This document shows, piece after piece, positions 42,707-50,435 of a DNA stretch of 64,000 bases. Location: NCBI RefSeq assembly GCF_000949455.1, contig NZ_JXXK01000001.1, forward strand, positions 62,001 through 126,000, in the 5' to 3' direction. The notes below the pieces were generated by a model. That model had not been told where the DNA came from, did no database searches, and saw nothing but the letters and a program-made list of their open reading frames with translations. The position numbers and the translations under genes were made by a program. Positions within the stretch are counted from its first letter, which is position 1; every line of letters starts with the position of its first letter. This DNA comes from Ruthenibacterium lactatiformans. GTDB taxonomy: Bacteria > Bacillota > Clostridia > Oscillospirales > Ruminococcaceae.

Positions 42707-43270
42707 ATGAATATTCTTGTGGAAACTTCTGCCCGTCATGTGCATGTAACCGAGGCCGATCTGGAGACCCTGTTCGGCAAAGGATATCAGCTCACTGTGA
42801 AAAAAGAGCTTTCTCAGCCCGGCCAGTACGCGTCTAACGAGCGCGTGACGGTTGTCGGCCCGAAGAAGGAGCTTGCCAATGTTTCGATTCTCGGCCCGTG
42901 CCGCAGCGCCACGCAGGTGGAGCTGAGCATGACCGATGCGCGCTCCATTGGTATTGTCGCACCGGTGCGTGAATCCGGTGATGTGGTCGGGTCTGCCGGT
43001 TGCAAGCTTGTCGGTCCGGCAGGCGAGGTGGAGATCGGCGAGGGCGTTATCATTGCCAAGCGGCATATCCACATGACTCCGGCCGATGCAGCGGCCGCAG
43101 GCGTGGCGGACAAGGATATTGTCAAGGTCGTTACAGGCGGCAACGGCCGTAAGCTGGTGTTCGATGATGTGGTCATTCGTGTGAGCGAGAAATTCGCTAC
43201 GGCTATGCATATCGATACCGACGAAAGCAATGCTGCGGGCGGCCCCAACAGCGGAGAGATCATTAAATAA
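42707..43270 (+). CDS. pduL: PduL-type phosphate acyltransferase
   Basis: 187 residues. Interconverts acyl-CoA and acyl phosphate (acetyl or propionyl). The two beta-barrel halves show the zinc-binding histidines in SARHVHV and AKRHIHM. The N-terminus begins directly with the catalytic domain, without the encapsulation helix of microcompartment PduL, so it is probably the cytosolic phosphotransacetylase. GGAAGGAGG precedes ATG 42707. Monocistronic, ending at 43287-43320. Confidence 0.92.
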   Translation: MNILVETSARHVHVTEADLETLFGKGYQLTVKKELSQPGQYASNERVTVVGPKKELANVSILGPCRSATQVELSMTDARSIGIVAPVRESGDVVGSAGCKLVGPAGEVEIGEGVIIAKRHIHMTPADAAAAGVADKDIVKVVTGGNGRKLVFDDVVIRVSEKFATAMHIDTDESNAAGGPNSGEIIK

Positions 43271-43286
43271 GAATGCCTGCGTGCAG

Positions 43287-43320
43287 GCGGGACGCGGCTT
43301 TTGCCGCGTCCCGCTTTTTT
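43287..43320 (+). terminator. Terminator after pduL
   Basis: GCGGGACGCGGC pairs perfectly with GCCGCGTCCCGC around TTTT, then TTTTTT. Confidence 0.93.
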
Positions 43321-43321
43321 C

Positions 43322-43350
43322 TTGCATTCGGCTTGAAAATATAGTATAAT
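43322..43350 (+). promoter_or_regulatory. Promoter of the SRP RNA gene
   Basis: TTGCAT (43322-43327), 17-base spacer, TATAAT (43345-43350); start near 43357. Confidence 0.75.
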
Positions 43351-43357
43351 ATAACCC

Positions 43358-43636
43358 GAAACACCCGGAGACGCGGCCGTGGCCACGCATGTCTGCAGTT
43401 CCGTATAAAGGCGAAGGTGCGGCGGCCGGGGAGCCGCATCAGAGAACAACCGGACAGGGCGAAGGTTTGTACTGTTCGGCATACAGAGGGCGGGCCCTGT
43501 GCGACGGGGCTCCATGAACCATGTCAGGCGGGGAACCGAGCAGCATTAAGTGGCCTGCCTTGTGCGCCGCAGGCAGCCTGTCCTCTGTATGCCGAGCCGT
43601 ATAACGGGCGTTTAGCGCCGCGTCCTGTCCTGTTTT
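43358..43636 (+). ncRNA. ffs: Signal recognition particle RNA, large Firmicutes type
   Basis: The S-domain apex is clear at 43514-43550 (CATGAACCATGTCAGG, then GGGGAACCGAGCAGCATTAAG), with the conserved GTCAGG and AGCAGCATTAAG asymmetric loops that bind Ffh. The ends pair (GACGCGGC near 43369 with GCCGCGTC near 43617), and the 5' part can form an Alu-like domain, giving roughly 270-280 bases as in Bacillus scRNA. A run of T after TCCTGTCCTG ends it. Location just before dnaX is the usual Firmicutes order. Exact ends are estimates. Confidence 0.88.
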
Positions 43637-43666
43637 TTGCCGCATCTTCAAAAGGAGGCCGTGAAT

Positions 43667-45373
43667 ATGTACCGTGCGCTTTACCGTAAATGGCGTCCTG
43701 CAACATTTGAGGACGTTGTGGGCCAGGCGGGCATTACCACGGCGCTGAAGAACCAGATATTGCACGACAAAGTAGGACATGCCTACATTTTTACAGGCAC
43801 GCGCGGCACCGGTAAAACGACCTGCGCCAAGATATTCGCCAAAGCAGTGAACTGTCAAAGCCGGAATGGCGCAGACCCTTGCGGACAATGCCCGGTATGT
43901 ACGGGTATTGACGATGGCAGTGTGATGGACGTTGTGGAAATCGACGCCGCATCCAACAATGGCGTGGACAATATCCGGGATCTGCGGGATGAAACGGCTT
44001 ACACGCCCAGTGTCTGCACATACAAAGTATATATTATCGACGAGGTGCACATGCTCTCCACAGCGGCGTTCAATGCGCTGCTCAAAATAATGGAGGAACC
44101 GCCCAGCCACGTTATTTTTATTTTGGCCACCACGGAGATCCACAAGGTGCCCGCGACGATTCTGTCCCGATGCCAACGCTATGATTTCACCCGCATTGCG
44201 CCTCAGGATATCGAGGGCCGTTTGCTGTATGTGGCCGGGCAGGAGAAAATCGAATTGACGCCGGATGCCGCCGGGCTGATCGCGCGGTTGGCCGACGGGG
44301 CGATGCGCGACGCGCTTTCCATTTTGGATACATGCGCAGGCGTGACGAACCAGGTGGATGCGGACGTTGTGCGCCGTATGGCGGGCGTGACTGATAAAAG
44401 CTACCTGTTTGATTTGGCCGGTGCCGTGGCAAGGCAGGATGCGGCGGGCGCGCTTCGCCTGGTGGCGGAGCTGCGGGAGAAATCCATCGATATCAAGCGC
44501 TTGTGCGATGAAATGATCCTGCATTACCGCAATCTGCTGCTTGCCGGAATGTCCGGCGGACAAGGTCTGCTGGTAGGTGTGAGCCCGGAAGAAGAGCGGA
44601 AGTATCTGGAGGCTGCGCCCAAAGTTCCTCAGAATGATGCGGTACGCGCCATCAAGATCTTATGTGGTGCGCTGGACAAGATGGGGAAGGGGACCGACGC
44701 GCGCATCGAGCTGGAAGTCGCGTTGTTCAAGCTGTGCGAGGGTGCGCCGGATGTCCAGACGGTTCATCCTGTTGTTTCGCAGCCCTTTGCTGCTGTGCCT
44801 GCCGCCCCGCAGCCGTTTGCGGCGGCTTCTGTCTCTGCGCCGGGAGCGCAGTTCAGTGCGGCAGCTGCTTCGGCTGCTGAAACTGCACCGGCGGTTGTGT
44901 CCTCTGCCCAAATGCCTGCTTCAGCCGCCGAAGCCAAACCTGTGGCTGTATCCTCTCCGCAGCAGGCACCGAAGAAGGAGCCTTCCGCGCCGAAGCCGGC
45001 GGCGCCATCTCTGGCGCCGCCTCCGCCGTTGGCGGACGGTGTGGTACAGGAGCCGTTTGCGGCATGGAAAAAAGTCGTTGCGGCGATGGAGGCCAAGGAT
45101 CAGCTTTTGTTTGTCTATTTGCGCAATTCCAATGCATTTTATGATGGCAAGCGTGTATTGATCGACGGAAGCGACCTTTTCCTGGAGTATATGCGCAAAA
45201 ATGACTATTCGGCAGACCTTATCAAAAAAACCATTGCCGAAGTGACGGGCACAAGATATGCCATCGGCCCCTACAAGCGCAAAAGGCAGGAGGAAGAGGC
45301 CAGACAGAGTGCCGAAGACGTTCTAAGCCAGCTGGAACGGCAGGGTGTTGAAATAGTTTACGAAAACGAATGA
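43667..45373 (+). CDS. dnaX: DNA polymerase III subunits gamma/tau
   Basis: 568 residues. Clamp-loader ATPase with Walker A GTRGTGKT (44-51), zinc cysteines 63, 72, 75 and 78 (NCQSRNGADPCGQCPVC), DEVHML Walker B and the SRC arginine finger (LSRCQRYDF). From about 365 to 460 comes an Ala/Pro-rich linker, then a tau C-terminal domain. No internal slippery heptamer ahead of a stop is evident. AAAGGAGG precedes ATG 43667; ybaB follows after 18 bases. Confidence 0.96.
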   Translation: MYRALYRKWRPATFEDVVGQAGITTALKNQILHDKVGHAYIFTGTRGTGKTTCAKIFAKAVNCQSRNGADPCGQCPVCTGIDDGSVMDVVEIDAASNNGVDNIRDLRDETAYTPSVCTYKVYIIDEVHMLSTAAFNALLKIMEEPPSHVIFILATTEIHKVPATILSRCQRYDFTRIAPQDIEGRLLYVAGQEKIELTPDAAGLIARLADGAMRDALSILDTCAGVTNQVDADVVRRMAGVTDKSYLFDLAGAVARQDAAGALRLVAELREKSIDIKRLCDEMILHYRNLLLAGMSGGQGLLVGVSPEEERKYLEAAPKVPQNDAVRAIKILCGALDKMGKGTDARIELEVALFKLCEGAPDVQTVHPVVSQPFAAVPAAPQPFAAASVSAPGAQFSAAAASAAETAPAVVSSAQMPASAAEAKPVAVSSPQQAPKKEPSAPKPAAPSLAPPPPLADGVVQEPFAAWKKVVAAMEAKDQLLFVYLRNSNAFYDGKRVLIDGSDLFLEYMRKNDYSADLIKKTIAEVTGTRYAIGPYKRKRQEEEARQSAEDVLSQLERQGVEIVYENE

Positions 45374-45391
45374 TATAAAGGAGAAATCGTA

Positions 45392-45736
45392 ATGAAAGCA
45401 AGATTACCGCAGGGGTACGGCAAGCAGAGCCAGCAGCAGCTGATGCAGCAGGTGCAGCAGATGCAGGAGAATATGCGTCTGAAGCAGGAGGAACTGGAAA
45501 ACACGGAGTACAGCGTCACCTCGGGCGGCGGCATGGTAGAACTGAAGATGACGGGCAAACATCAGGTGACAGGGCTGAAAATCAACCCGGACGTTGTTGA
45601 AAAAGATGACGTGGAAATGCTGGAAGACCTGATTGCTGCGGCGGTAAACGAAGCTGTGCGTGTGGTGGACGAAGCATCGGAAAAGGAAATGGGTGCGCTG
45701 ACGGGCGGACTGAATATTCCTGGGCTGGGTCTGTAA
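45392..45736 (+). CDS. ybaB: YbaB/EbfC-family nucleoid-associated protein
   Basis: 114 residues. Glutamine-rich first helix (QSQQQLMQQVQQMQENMRLKQEEL), the GGGMVELKMTGKHQVTGLKINPDVV sheet region, and a C-terminal Gly-rich tail, as in YbaB. Dimeric DNA-binding protein, conserved between dnaX and recR. AAAGGAG precedes the start. Confidence 0.93.
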   Translation: MKARLPQGYGKQSQQQLMQQVQQMQENMRLKQEELENTEYSVTSGGGMVELKMTGKHQVTGLKINPDVVEKDDVEMLEDLIAAAVNEAVRVVDEASEKEMGALTGGLNIPGLGL

Positions 45737-45769
45737 CGGGAAGAACGCAGAAGGAGCGAGAATCGCATT

Positions 45770-46369
45770 ATGGGATATAACGCGGCGCCGCTGGAACGGC
45801 TGATCGAACAATTCGCCAAGCTGCCGGGCATCGGCCGGAAAGGCGCCACGCGCCTGGCGTATCAGGTGCTGAGCATGGATAAAGAAGAAGCTCTGGACTT
45901 TGCCCGCGCCATTGAAGAAGCCCATACGAAAATCCATCGCTGCAGAGTGTGCCAGAATTTTACAGAGGATGAGATCTGCGCCATCTGCACCGGAGAGGCG
46001 CGGGACCACAGCGTGATCTGTGTGGTGGAAAACCCGCGGGACGTGACGGCGTTTGAACGCACGCGGGAATATCGGGGGCTGTACCACGTGCTGCACGGGC
46101 TGATTTCTCCGATGGACGGTGTGGGCGCAGAACAGCTCTGCATCAAAGAGCTGTTGGCGCGTATTCAGGCAGGCGGTGTAAAGGAAATCATTATGGCGAC
46201 CAATCCCACGGTGGAGGGGGAGGCGACAGCCATGTATGTGGCGAAGCTTGTCAAGCCTCTGGGTGTGAAAGCCACGCGGCTTGCCTATGGACTTCCCGTG
46301 GGCAGTAATCTGGAGTATGCCGATGAGGTAACACTGGGGCGTTCACTGGCAAACCGCGGCGAATTGTGA
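45770..46369 (+). CDS. recR: Recombination protein RecR
   Basis: 199 residues. Helix-hairpin-helix (KLPGIGRKGATRLA), C4 zinc finger Cys58, 61, 70, 73, Toprim domain (VVENPRDVTAFERT) and a Walker-like C-terminus. Part of RecFOR loading of RecA onto gaps. Full length for the family; GAAGGAGCG precedes ATG. Confidence 0.96.
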   Translation: MGYNAAPLERLIEQFAKLPGIGRKGATRLAYQVLSMDKEEALDFARAIEEAHTKIHRCRVCQNFTEDEICAICTGEARDHSVICVVENPRDVTAFERTREYRGLYHVLHGLISPMDGVGAEQLCIKELLARIQAGGVKEIIMATNPTVEGEATAMYVAKLVKPLGVKATRLAYGLPVGSNLEYADEVTLGRSLANRGEL

Positions 46370-46387
46370 CGTGTGCGGGCGAAGCAC

Positions 46388-46416
46388 TTGACAAAGGGGC
46401 CGCAATCGGGTATTCT
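46388..46416 (+). promoter_or_regulatory. Promoter of smpB (and probably ssrA)
   Basis: TTGACA (46388-46393), 17-base spacer, TATTCT (46411-46416). AGGAGGTGAC follows before ATG 46443. Confidence 0.75.
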
Positions 46417-46442
46417 ATTATCCCACGGCAGGAGGTGACAAA

Positions 46443-46910
46443 ATGGCCGGACAGGAAAACAGCAAGTTGATCGCAGTGAACCGCAAGGCACGCCACGACT
46501 ATTTTGTCATGGAAGCCATGGAGGCGGGCGTCGAGCTGGTGGGAACGGAAGTGAAAAGCATCCGTACCGGCGCAGTAAATCTGAAGGACTCGTGGGTGGA
46601 GATCGATGGCGGTGAGCTGTATGTTTTGGGCATGCACATCAGCCCATATGAGAAAGGCAACATTTTTAACCGGGACCCGGTGCGTAAACGCAAGCTGCTG
46701 GTGCATAAACGGGAAATCAAACACCTGCAGGAGCAGCAGAAGCTGCAAGGATATACACTGATCCCCTTGCAGCTTTATTTCAAACGTGGTAAAGTAAAGT
46801 TGGAGCTTGGTGTGTGCAAAGGCAAAAAGCTCTATGACAAGAGAGCCGATATGGCGGCGCGGGAAGCAAAACGGGACATCGACCGCGCCATGAAAGAGCA
46901 GCGCCGTTAA
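46443..46910 (+). CDS. smpB: SsrA-binding protein SmpB
   Basis: 155 residues. OB-fold with KLIAVNRKARHDYFV, GVELVGTEVKSIR, GMHISPYEKGN and the basic C-terminal tail (KRDIDRAMKEQRR) that enters the decoding centre. Works with tmRNA, encoded 26 bases downstream, to rescue stalled ribosomes. Confidence 0.96.
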   Translation: MAGQENSKLIAVNRKARHDYFVMEAMEAGVELVGTEVKSIRTGAVNLKDSWVEIDGGELYVLGMHISPYEKGNIFNRDPVRKRKLLVHKREIKHLQEQQKLQGYTLIPLQLYFKRGKVKLELGVCKGKKLYDKRADMAAREAKRDIDRAMKEQRR

Positions 46911-46936
46911 GGCTGTCATCGAACAGCCTTTTATAT

Positions 46937-47285
46937 GGGGATGTAAAGGTTTCGACGGAGAGAGGAAAGCGAAAGCAGCGGGTAGTGCTCGGGGGACGCA
47001 CTTAAAACGCCTCCAAAAAAATAGCTAACAACAATAAATTAGCTGTCGCTGCCTAATTAAAGGCAGCTGTCTTGCCCGGCTTACCGCGCGCCGGGGTCAA
47101 GGCATCATTTAGCGGTGCACGTGAGCAGCATCAAGCTTTGTTTGCTGCCATGAACTGATGAAGCTACCGAAGCGGCGGCCCGTTTACCGGCCTGCCGATG
47201 GGGGAATCCTGTAGGTGAACTGCACCCGGAGATACTAGCGTGGACCTCTTTTCGGACACGGGTTCGATTCCCGTCATCTCCACCA
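46937..47285 (+). ncRNA. ssrA: Transfer-messenger RNA
   Basis: The 5' end GGGGATG pairs with CATCTCC before the encoded 3' ACCA; the TTCGACGG start and the GGTTCGATTCCCG T-arm are standard. The tag reading frame 47024-47053 gives ANNNKLAVAA and stops at TAA 47054-47056; with the charged alanine the tag is AANNNKLAVAA. Length 349 bases. A hairpin AAGGCTGT/AACAGCCTTTTA sits between smpB and ssrA, and no separate promoter is visible, so processing from an smpB transcript is likely. Confidence 0.95.
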
Positions 47286-47288
47286 TAA

Positions 47289-47335
47289 CTGGACACCAAT
47301 TTTGACACAATGTGTATCAGAGCGGGTGTCCAGTT
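47289..47335 (+). terminator. Terminator after ssrA
   Basis: ACTGGACACC pairs with GGTGTCCAGT, followed by TTTCTTTTT. Confidence 0.75.
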
Positions 47336-47370
47336 TCTTTTTGCAAAGTCCCTGCCATTTAACGAAAGCG

Positions 47371-47411
47371 GGCACTACGGCGGCCACTCCTTGGTTGCCG
47401 TAGTGCCTTTT
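47371..47411. terminator. Second hairpin terminator
   Basis: GGCACTACGGC pairs perfectly with GCCGTAGTGCC, followed by TTTTT. It also faces the end of the minus-strand lipoprotein operon. Confidence 0.8.
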
Positions 47412-47509
47412 TGTGTATAAACTTTTTAATTTTTAGAGCTGGATGTTGTGCATAATACGAACAGGAAGTATTATAAGGTCAACGCACTCCTTGCGTCCTT
47501 TCTGCTCGA

Positions 47510-48034
47510 TTATTCGTATTTGACTTCAATAACCGCTGAGTCACCGCCCAACAATCCCGCCAGTTTCTCCGCAGCCAAGTTAATATGCCCCAGTTTGGTG
47601 TAGTTCCAAGTGTTTGAGGAAAAAAACACCACAAGCTGATTGCCGGAATACAGCACAATATCTCCCGGCTCGGTGGTCATCTGTACATCATTTCTGGAAA
47701 AACTCTGAGGCAGACTGCCCACTTGTTCAAAGCCGCCGTAAATCGTAGTGTTTACTGTAATTGTTCCGTTTTGGGCATAGACGAGCAATTCCTCAACTGT
47801 TTCATTATCCTCCCACGAGACATCCAACGCCATACCATTTACGATCATCGTGAGTTCTTTTTCCTGTGGCTCGGGCCCAGGCAAAGTGGTGCTTTTCTCA
47901 GGTTGCGTAGTTCTCGGCTTGGCGGTGATTTCTGCATGCGACGATATACTGTCTGGAACATACCGCTGCTCAGAGCAGCTGCAGAGCAGCGATACAGTCG
48001 CTAACAGCAGACAAAGAAAAATCCGTTCTTTCAT
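47510..48034 (-). CDS. Lipoprotein with cyclophilin-like fold
   Basis: 174 residues. Lipoprotein signal ending near Cys20 (LLCSC), a Pro/Thr/Ser linker to about 60, then a cyclophilin-like domain (MIVNGMALDVSWEDNETVEELL, GGFEQVGSLPQSFSRNDVQM, PGDIVLYSGNQLVVFFSSNTW). This domain family has unknown function and often accompanies MerR-controlled reductase/hydrolase genes. Its start overlaps the hydrolase stop by 4 bases. Last gene of the operon. Confidence 0.78.
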   Translation of the reverse strand: MKERIFLCLLLATVSLLCSCSEQRYVPDSISSHAEITAKPRTTQPEKSTTLPGPEPQEKELTMIVNGMALDVSWEDNETVEELLVYAQNGTITVNTTIYGGFEQVGSLPQSFSRNDVQMTTEPGDIVLYSGNQLVVFFSSNTWNYTKLGHINLAAEKLAGLLGGDSAVIEVKYE

Positions 48035-49002
48035 TTAAGATATTCCTCAAAAAAACTTTTCAGTTTTTCAAAGGGGATTGCAGTCGGGCTGTCATAGAGG
48101 TCAACGTGGTTTGCACCCGGAATGATCATCAATTCCTTGTTGTCTCCGGTCAGCTTTTCATATGCACCCTCGCTGAAATAACGGGAGTGCGCCTTTTCTC
48201 CATGCACCAGTAGGACGGCAGAGCGAATTTCGCTGGAATACTGCAAAATCGGCATATTTATAAAGGGAAGAGAAGAAGTGACATTCCAGCCACTGCCTGA
48301 ATTGAGAGAGCGAGGATGGTAGCCGCGCCGGGTCTTATAATAGCTATGGTAATCCTTCACAAACTGCGGTGCATCCTCCGGCAGTGGGTCGACCACGCCG
48401 CCGGCAAGAGCGTAGCTGCCGTTTTTGTAGTCCTCGGTGCGCTGGATGTTCATCGCCTGTTTCTTTGCGTAACGGGCATCGGCGGTGTTTTCGCTGTCAA
48501 AATATCCATTGGCGTTCACACGAGCCATATCATACATGGTCATGGCAGCGGTTGCCTTAATGCGGGTATCCATAGCAGCGGCATTGACTGCCATGCCGCC
48601 CCAGCCGCAAATGCCGATGATACCGATGCGGTCGGGGTCAACATTTTCCTGCACGGACAGAAAATCCACCGCGGCACAGAAATCTTCCGTGTTGATGTCC
48701 GGGGATGCCACATAACGGGGACTGCCGCCGCTTTCGCCGGTAAAGGACGGGTCAAAGGCGATGGTCAAGAATCCAAACTCCGCCATTGTCTGAGCATACA
48801 GCCCGGAAGACTGCTCCTTCACCGCGCCGAAAGGACCGCTGACCGCAATGGCTGAGAGCTTTCCGGCAGCATTTTTTGGCGTATACATATCCGCCGCCAG
48901 CGTGATGCCATAGCGGTTATGGAAGGTGATTTTCTGATGGTCTACTTTGTTGCTTTTGGGAAAGACCTTATCCCATTCTTGGGTCAATTCTAAATTTTCC
49001 AC
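48031..49002 (-). CDS. YcjY-like alpha/beta hydrolase with cysteine nucleophile
   Basis: 323 residues. The elbow reads GICGWGG with Cys132 where serine is usual, as in dienelactone-hydrolase-like and YcjY-type proteins; a DPDRIGIIG lead-in and PGANHVDLYD with the catalytic His near 300 complete the triad. Substrate unknown. Second gene of the MerR-controlled operon, 2 bases after the flavoprotein stop. Confidence 0.78.
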   Translation of the reverse strand: MENLELTQEWDKVFPKSNKVDHQKITFHNRYGITLAADMYTPKNAAGKLSAIAVSGPFGAVKEQSSGLYAQTMAEFGFLTIAFDPSFTGESGGSPRYVASPDINTEDFCAAVDFLSVQENVDPDRIGIIGICGWGGMAVNAAAMDTRIKATAAMTMYDMARVNANGYFDSENTADARYAKKQAMNIQRTEDYKNGSYALAGGVVDPLPEDAPQFVKDYHSYYKTRRGYHPRSLNSGSGWNVTSSLPFINMPILQYSSEIRSAVLLVHGEKAHSRYFSEGAYEKLTGDNKELMIIPGANHVDLYDSPTAIPFEKLKSFFEEYLK

Positions 49003-49004
49003 GT

Positions 49005-49544
49005 TTATACCTCCTTGCCTGACTGATAAGCCTGTTCCAGTGCAGGATGTCCGGCAATATCGCCAACGCTGCTGACACCGCCTGCAAAGATGGTTTCTGC
49101 CAATTCACAGCGGTCAAAGCAGTCTACCCAGCCTTGTACCGCCTTGACAGTGCCCTCTACCGTCGCTGCTTCATTCTCCGCCGCCGTTGCCAGAAGATAA
49201 GCTTTTGTAAAAGCATAGTCCGTACCGAACAGCGGATTGGCACGATCCAGCATGGTTTTAAACTGGCCGCTGACGCTGTAGTAATAGACCGGGGTGGCAA
49301 ACACCAGCACATCTGCGTCGTGCATCTTTGCGGCAATCTCCGCCGCGTCGTCTTTAATTACACAATGACCGGCCTTGAGGCAGGCCAGACAGCCTTTGCA
49401 GAACCCAATCTGCTTTTCACGAAGCCAGACTGTTTCTACATGGTTTCCGGCATCCTGTGCGCCTTTTGCAAAAGATGCTGCCAGTGTTTCGGAATTGCCG
49501 CCTTTACGAGGACTGGAAGAAATAATCAAAACATTTTTACGCAT
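49005..49544 (-). CDS. Flavodoxin-fold NAD(P)H-dependent oxidoreductase
   Basis: 179 residues. The FMN phosphate loop SSSPRKGGNSETLA (about 8-21) and TPVYYYSVSGQFKTMLDR mark the NADPH-dependent FMN reductase/iron-sulfur flavoprotein group; CKGCLACLKAGHC supplies closely spaced cysteines as in the iron-sulfur members. ATG 49544 is preceded by AAGGAG; an in-frame codon at 49565 lacks one. First gene of the operon opposite merR. Confidence 0.85.
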   Translation of the reverse strand: MRKNVLIISSSPRKGGNSETLAASFAKGAQDAGNHVETVWLREKQIGFCKGCLACLKAGHCVIKDDAAEIAAKMHDADVLVFATPVYYYSVSGQFKTMLDRANPLFGTDYAFTKAYLLATAAENEAATVEGTVKAVQGWVDCFDRCELAETIFAGGVSSVGDIAGHPALEQAYQSGKEV

Positions 49545-49594
49545 CGAAAAATCTCCTTTTTCCATTGCATCGGTTTTGCATTTCTGCTATAGTT

Positions 49595-49625
49595 ATGGTA
49601 ATACATAAACCTGACTTTAGGTCAA
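49595..49625 (-). promoter_or_regulatory. MerR-type promoter with 19-base spacer
   Basis: Minus strand TTGACC (49625-49620), 19-base spacer, TACCAT (49600-49595). The spacer carries the dyad ACCTAAAGTCAGGT. An overlong spacer with a central dyad is the signature of promoters that MerR regulators untwist. It drives the flavoprotein operon and lies just upstream of merR. Confidence 0.8.
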
Positions 49626-49667
49626 GATGGATTTGAAAATTTATTTGTAATTTTTTCAGGAGAGCGT

Positions 49668-50108
49668 ATGTATACGATTGGACAAGTTTCAGAAATGTTC
49701 GGTTTGCCCATTTCTACCTTGCGCTATTACGATAAACAGGGACTTTTTCCGGAGATGGAGCGAGTATCGGGCATCCGCAAATTTAGTGATACCGAACTTG
49801 AAGCATTGAGGGTTATTGAGTGTTTGAAAAAGTCCGGACTGGAAATCAAGGATATTAAGCAATTTATGGACTGGTGCGTGAAAGGTGCATCCACCTACTC
49901 CCAGAGAAAGGCACTCTTTGAAAAGCAAAGGGAAACACTGGAGGCGGAAATTGCCCATATGAACCAAGTGTTGGATATGCTGAAATTCAAGTGCTGGTAC
50001 TATGGGCAGGCAGCGCAGGATGGCAGCGAAGATCGGGTGCGGAGCATGATTCCTAATGGTTTGCCGGAGGATGTACGGAAAGCATACGAGAATGCACACC
50101 ATGATTAA
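49668..50108 (+). CDS. MerR-family transcriptional regulator
   Basis: 146 residues. The winged helix MYTIGQVSEMFGLPISTLRYYDKQGLFPEMERVSGIRKFSD is followed by a long dimerisation coiled coil (about 75-115). No metal-binding cysteine pair at the C-terminus, so an organic effector or thiol stress is more likely. Divergent from the operon it probably activates. AGGAGAG precedes ATG 49668. Confidence 0.92.
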   Translation: MYTIGQVSEMFGLPISTLRYYDKQGLFPEMERVSGIRKFSDTELEALRVIECLKKSGLEIKDIKQFMDWCVKGASTYSQRKALFEKQRETLEAEIAHMNQVLDMLKFKCWYYGQAAQDGSEDRVRSMIPNGLPEDVRKAYENAHHD

Positions 50109-50137
50109 AAACAAACAATTAAAAGAAGCACATACCG

Positions 50138-50184
50138 TTTGACCCTTGCACACAAGGTTGGAGAGGTTCACATTTGGTGTCAAA
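50138..50184. other. Dyad region after merR
   Basis: TTTGAC (50138) and GTCAAA (50179) are inverted ends of a stretch holding CCTTG/CAAGG. The 330 bases between merR and the next gene otherwise contain only hairpins (50208-50244 and 50366-50404) and no recognisable gene. Confidence 0.35.
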
Positions 50185-50207
50185 AAGAGTCTTTGTTTTT
50201 TCACGTG

Positions 50208-50244
50208 AATCCGAACTTGTGCCGATTGGCGATGGGTTCGGATT
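50208..50244 (+). terminator. Weak terminator-like hairpin after merR
   Basis: AATCCGAAC pairs perfectly with GTTCGGATT around a 19-base loop; only GGTTTA follows. Confidence 0.5.
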
Positions 50245-50365
50245 GGTTTATTAACGAAGAAAAAATTTTATAAAGTTTACACTATTGAAGTTCAAGCAAA
50301 GCTTTCCATAACGGATGGTGCCGCATACCCATAAATGAAAGACATCCTCCGTATTGCTGGAAACC

Positions 50366-50404
50366 AATAAGCGGCCGCCGGAATCATTCCGGCGGCCGCT
50401 TATT
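50366..50404. terminator. Perfect bidirectional hairpin before the DUF4340 gene end
   Basis: AATAAGCGGCCGCCGGAAT, one C, then its exact reverse complement: 19 paired bases with A/T ends. Terminator for the minus-strand ABC operon, usable from the other side too. Confidence 0.88.
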
Positions 50405-50435
50405 AAATGGTTTTCCCATGTGCTTTCACGCGCTT

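Noticed and set aside
44760..45060. Long antisense ORFs across the Ala/Pro-rich dnaX linker
   Set aside because: They are mirror images of GC-rich biased codons, lack ribosome sites and show no family features.
43667..45373. Programmed frameshift in dnaX producing gamma
   Set aside because: No A AAA AAG heptamer followed by an early stop is present in the linker region; A-runs near the end of the gene are not followed by a suitable stop.
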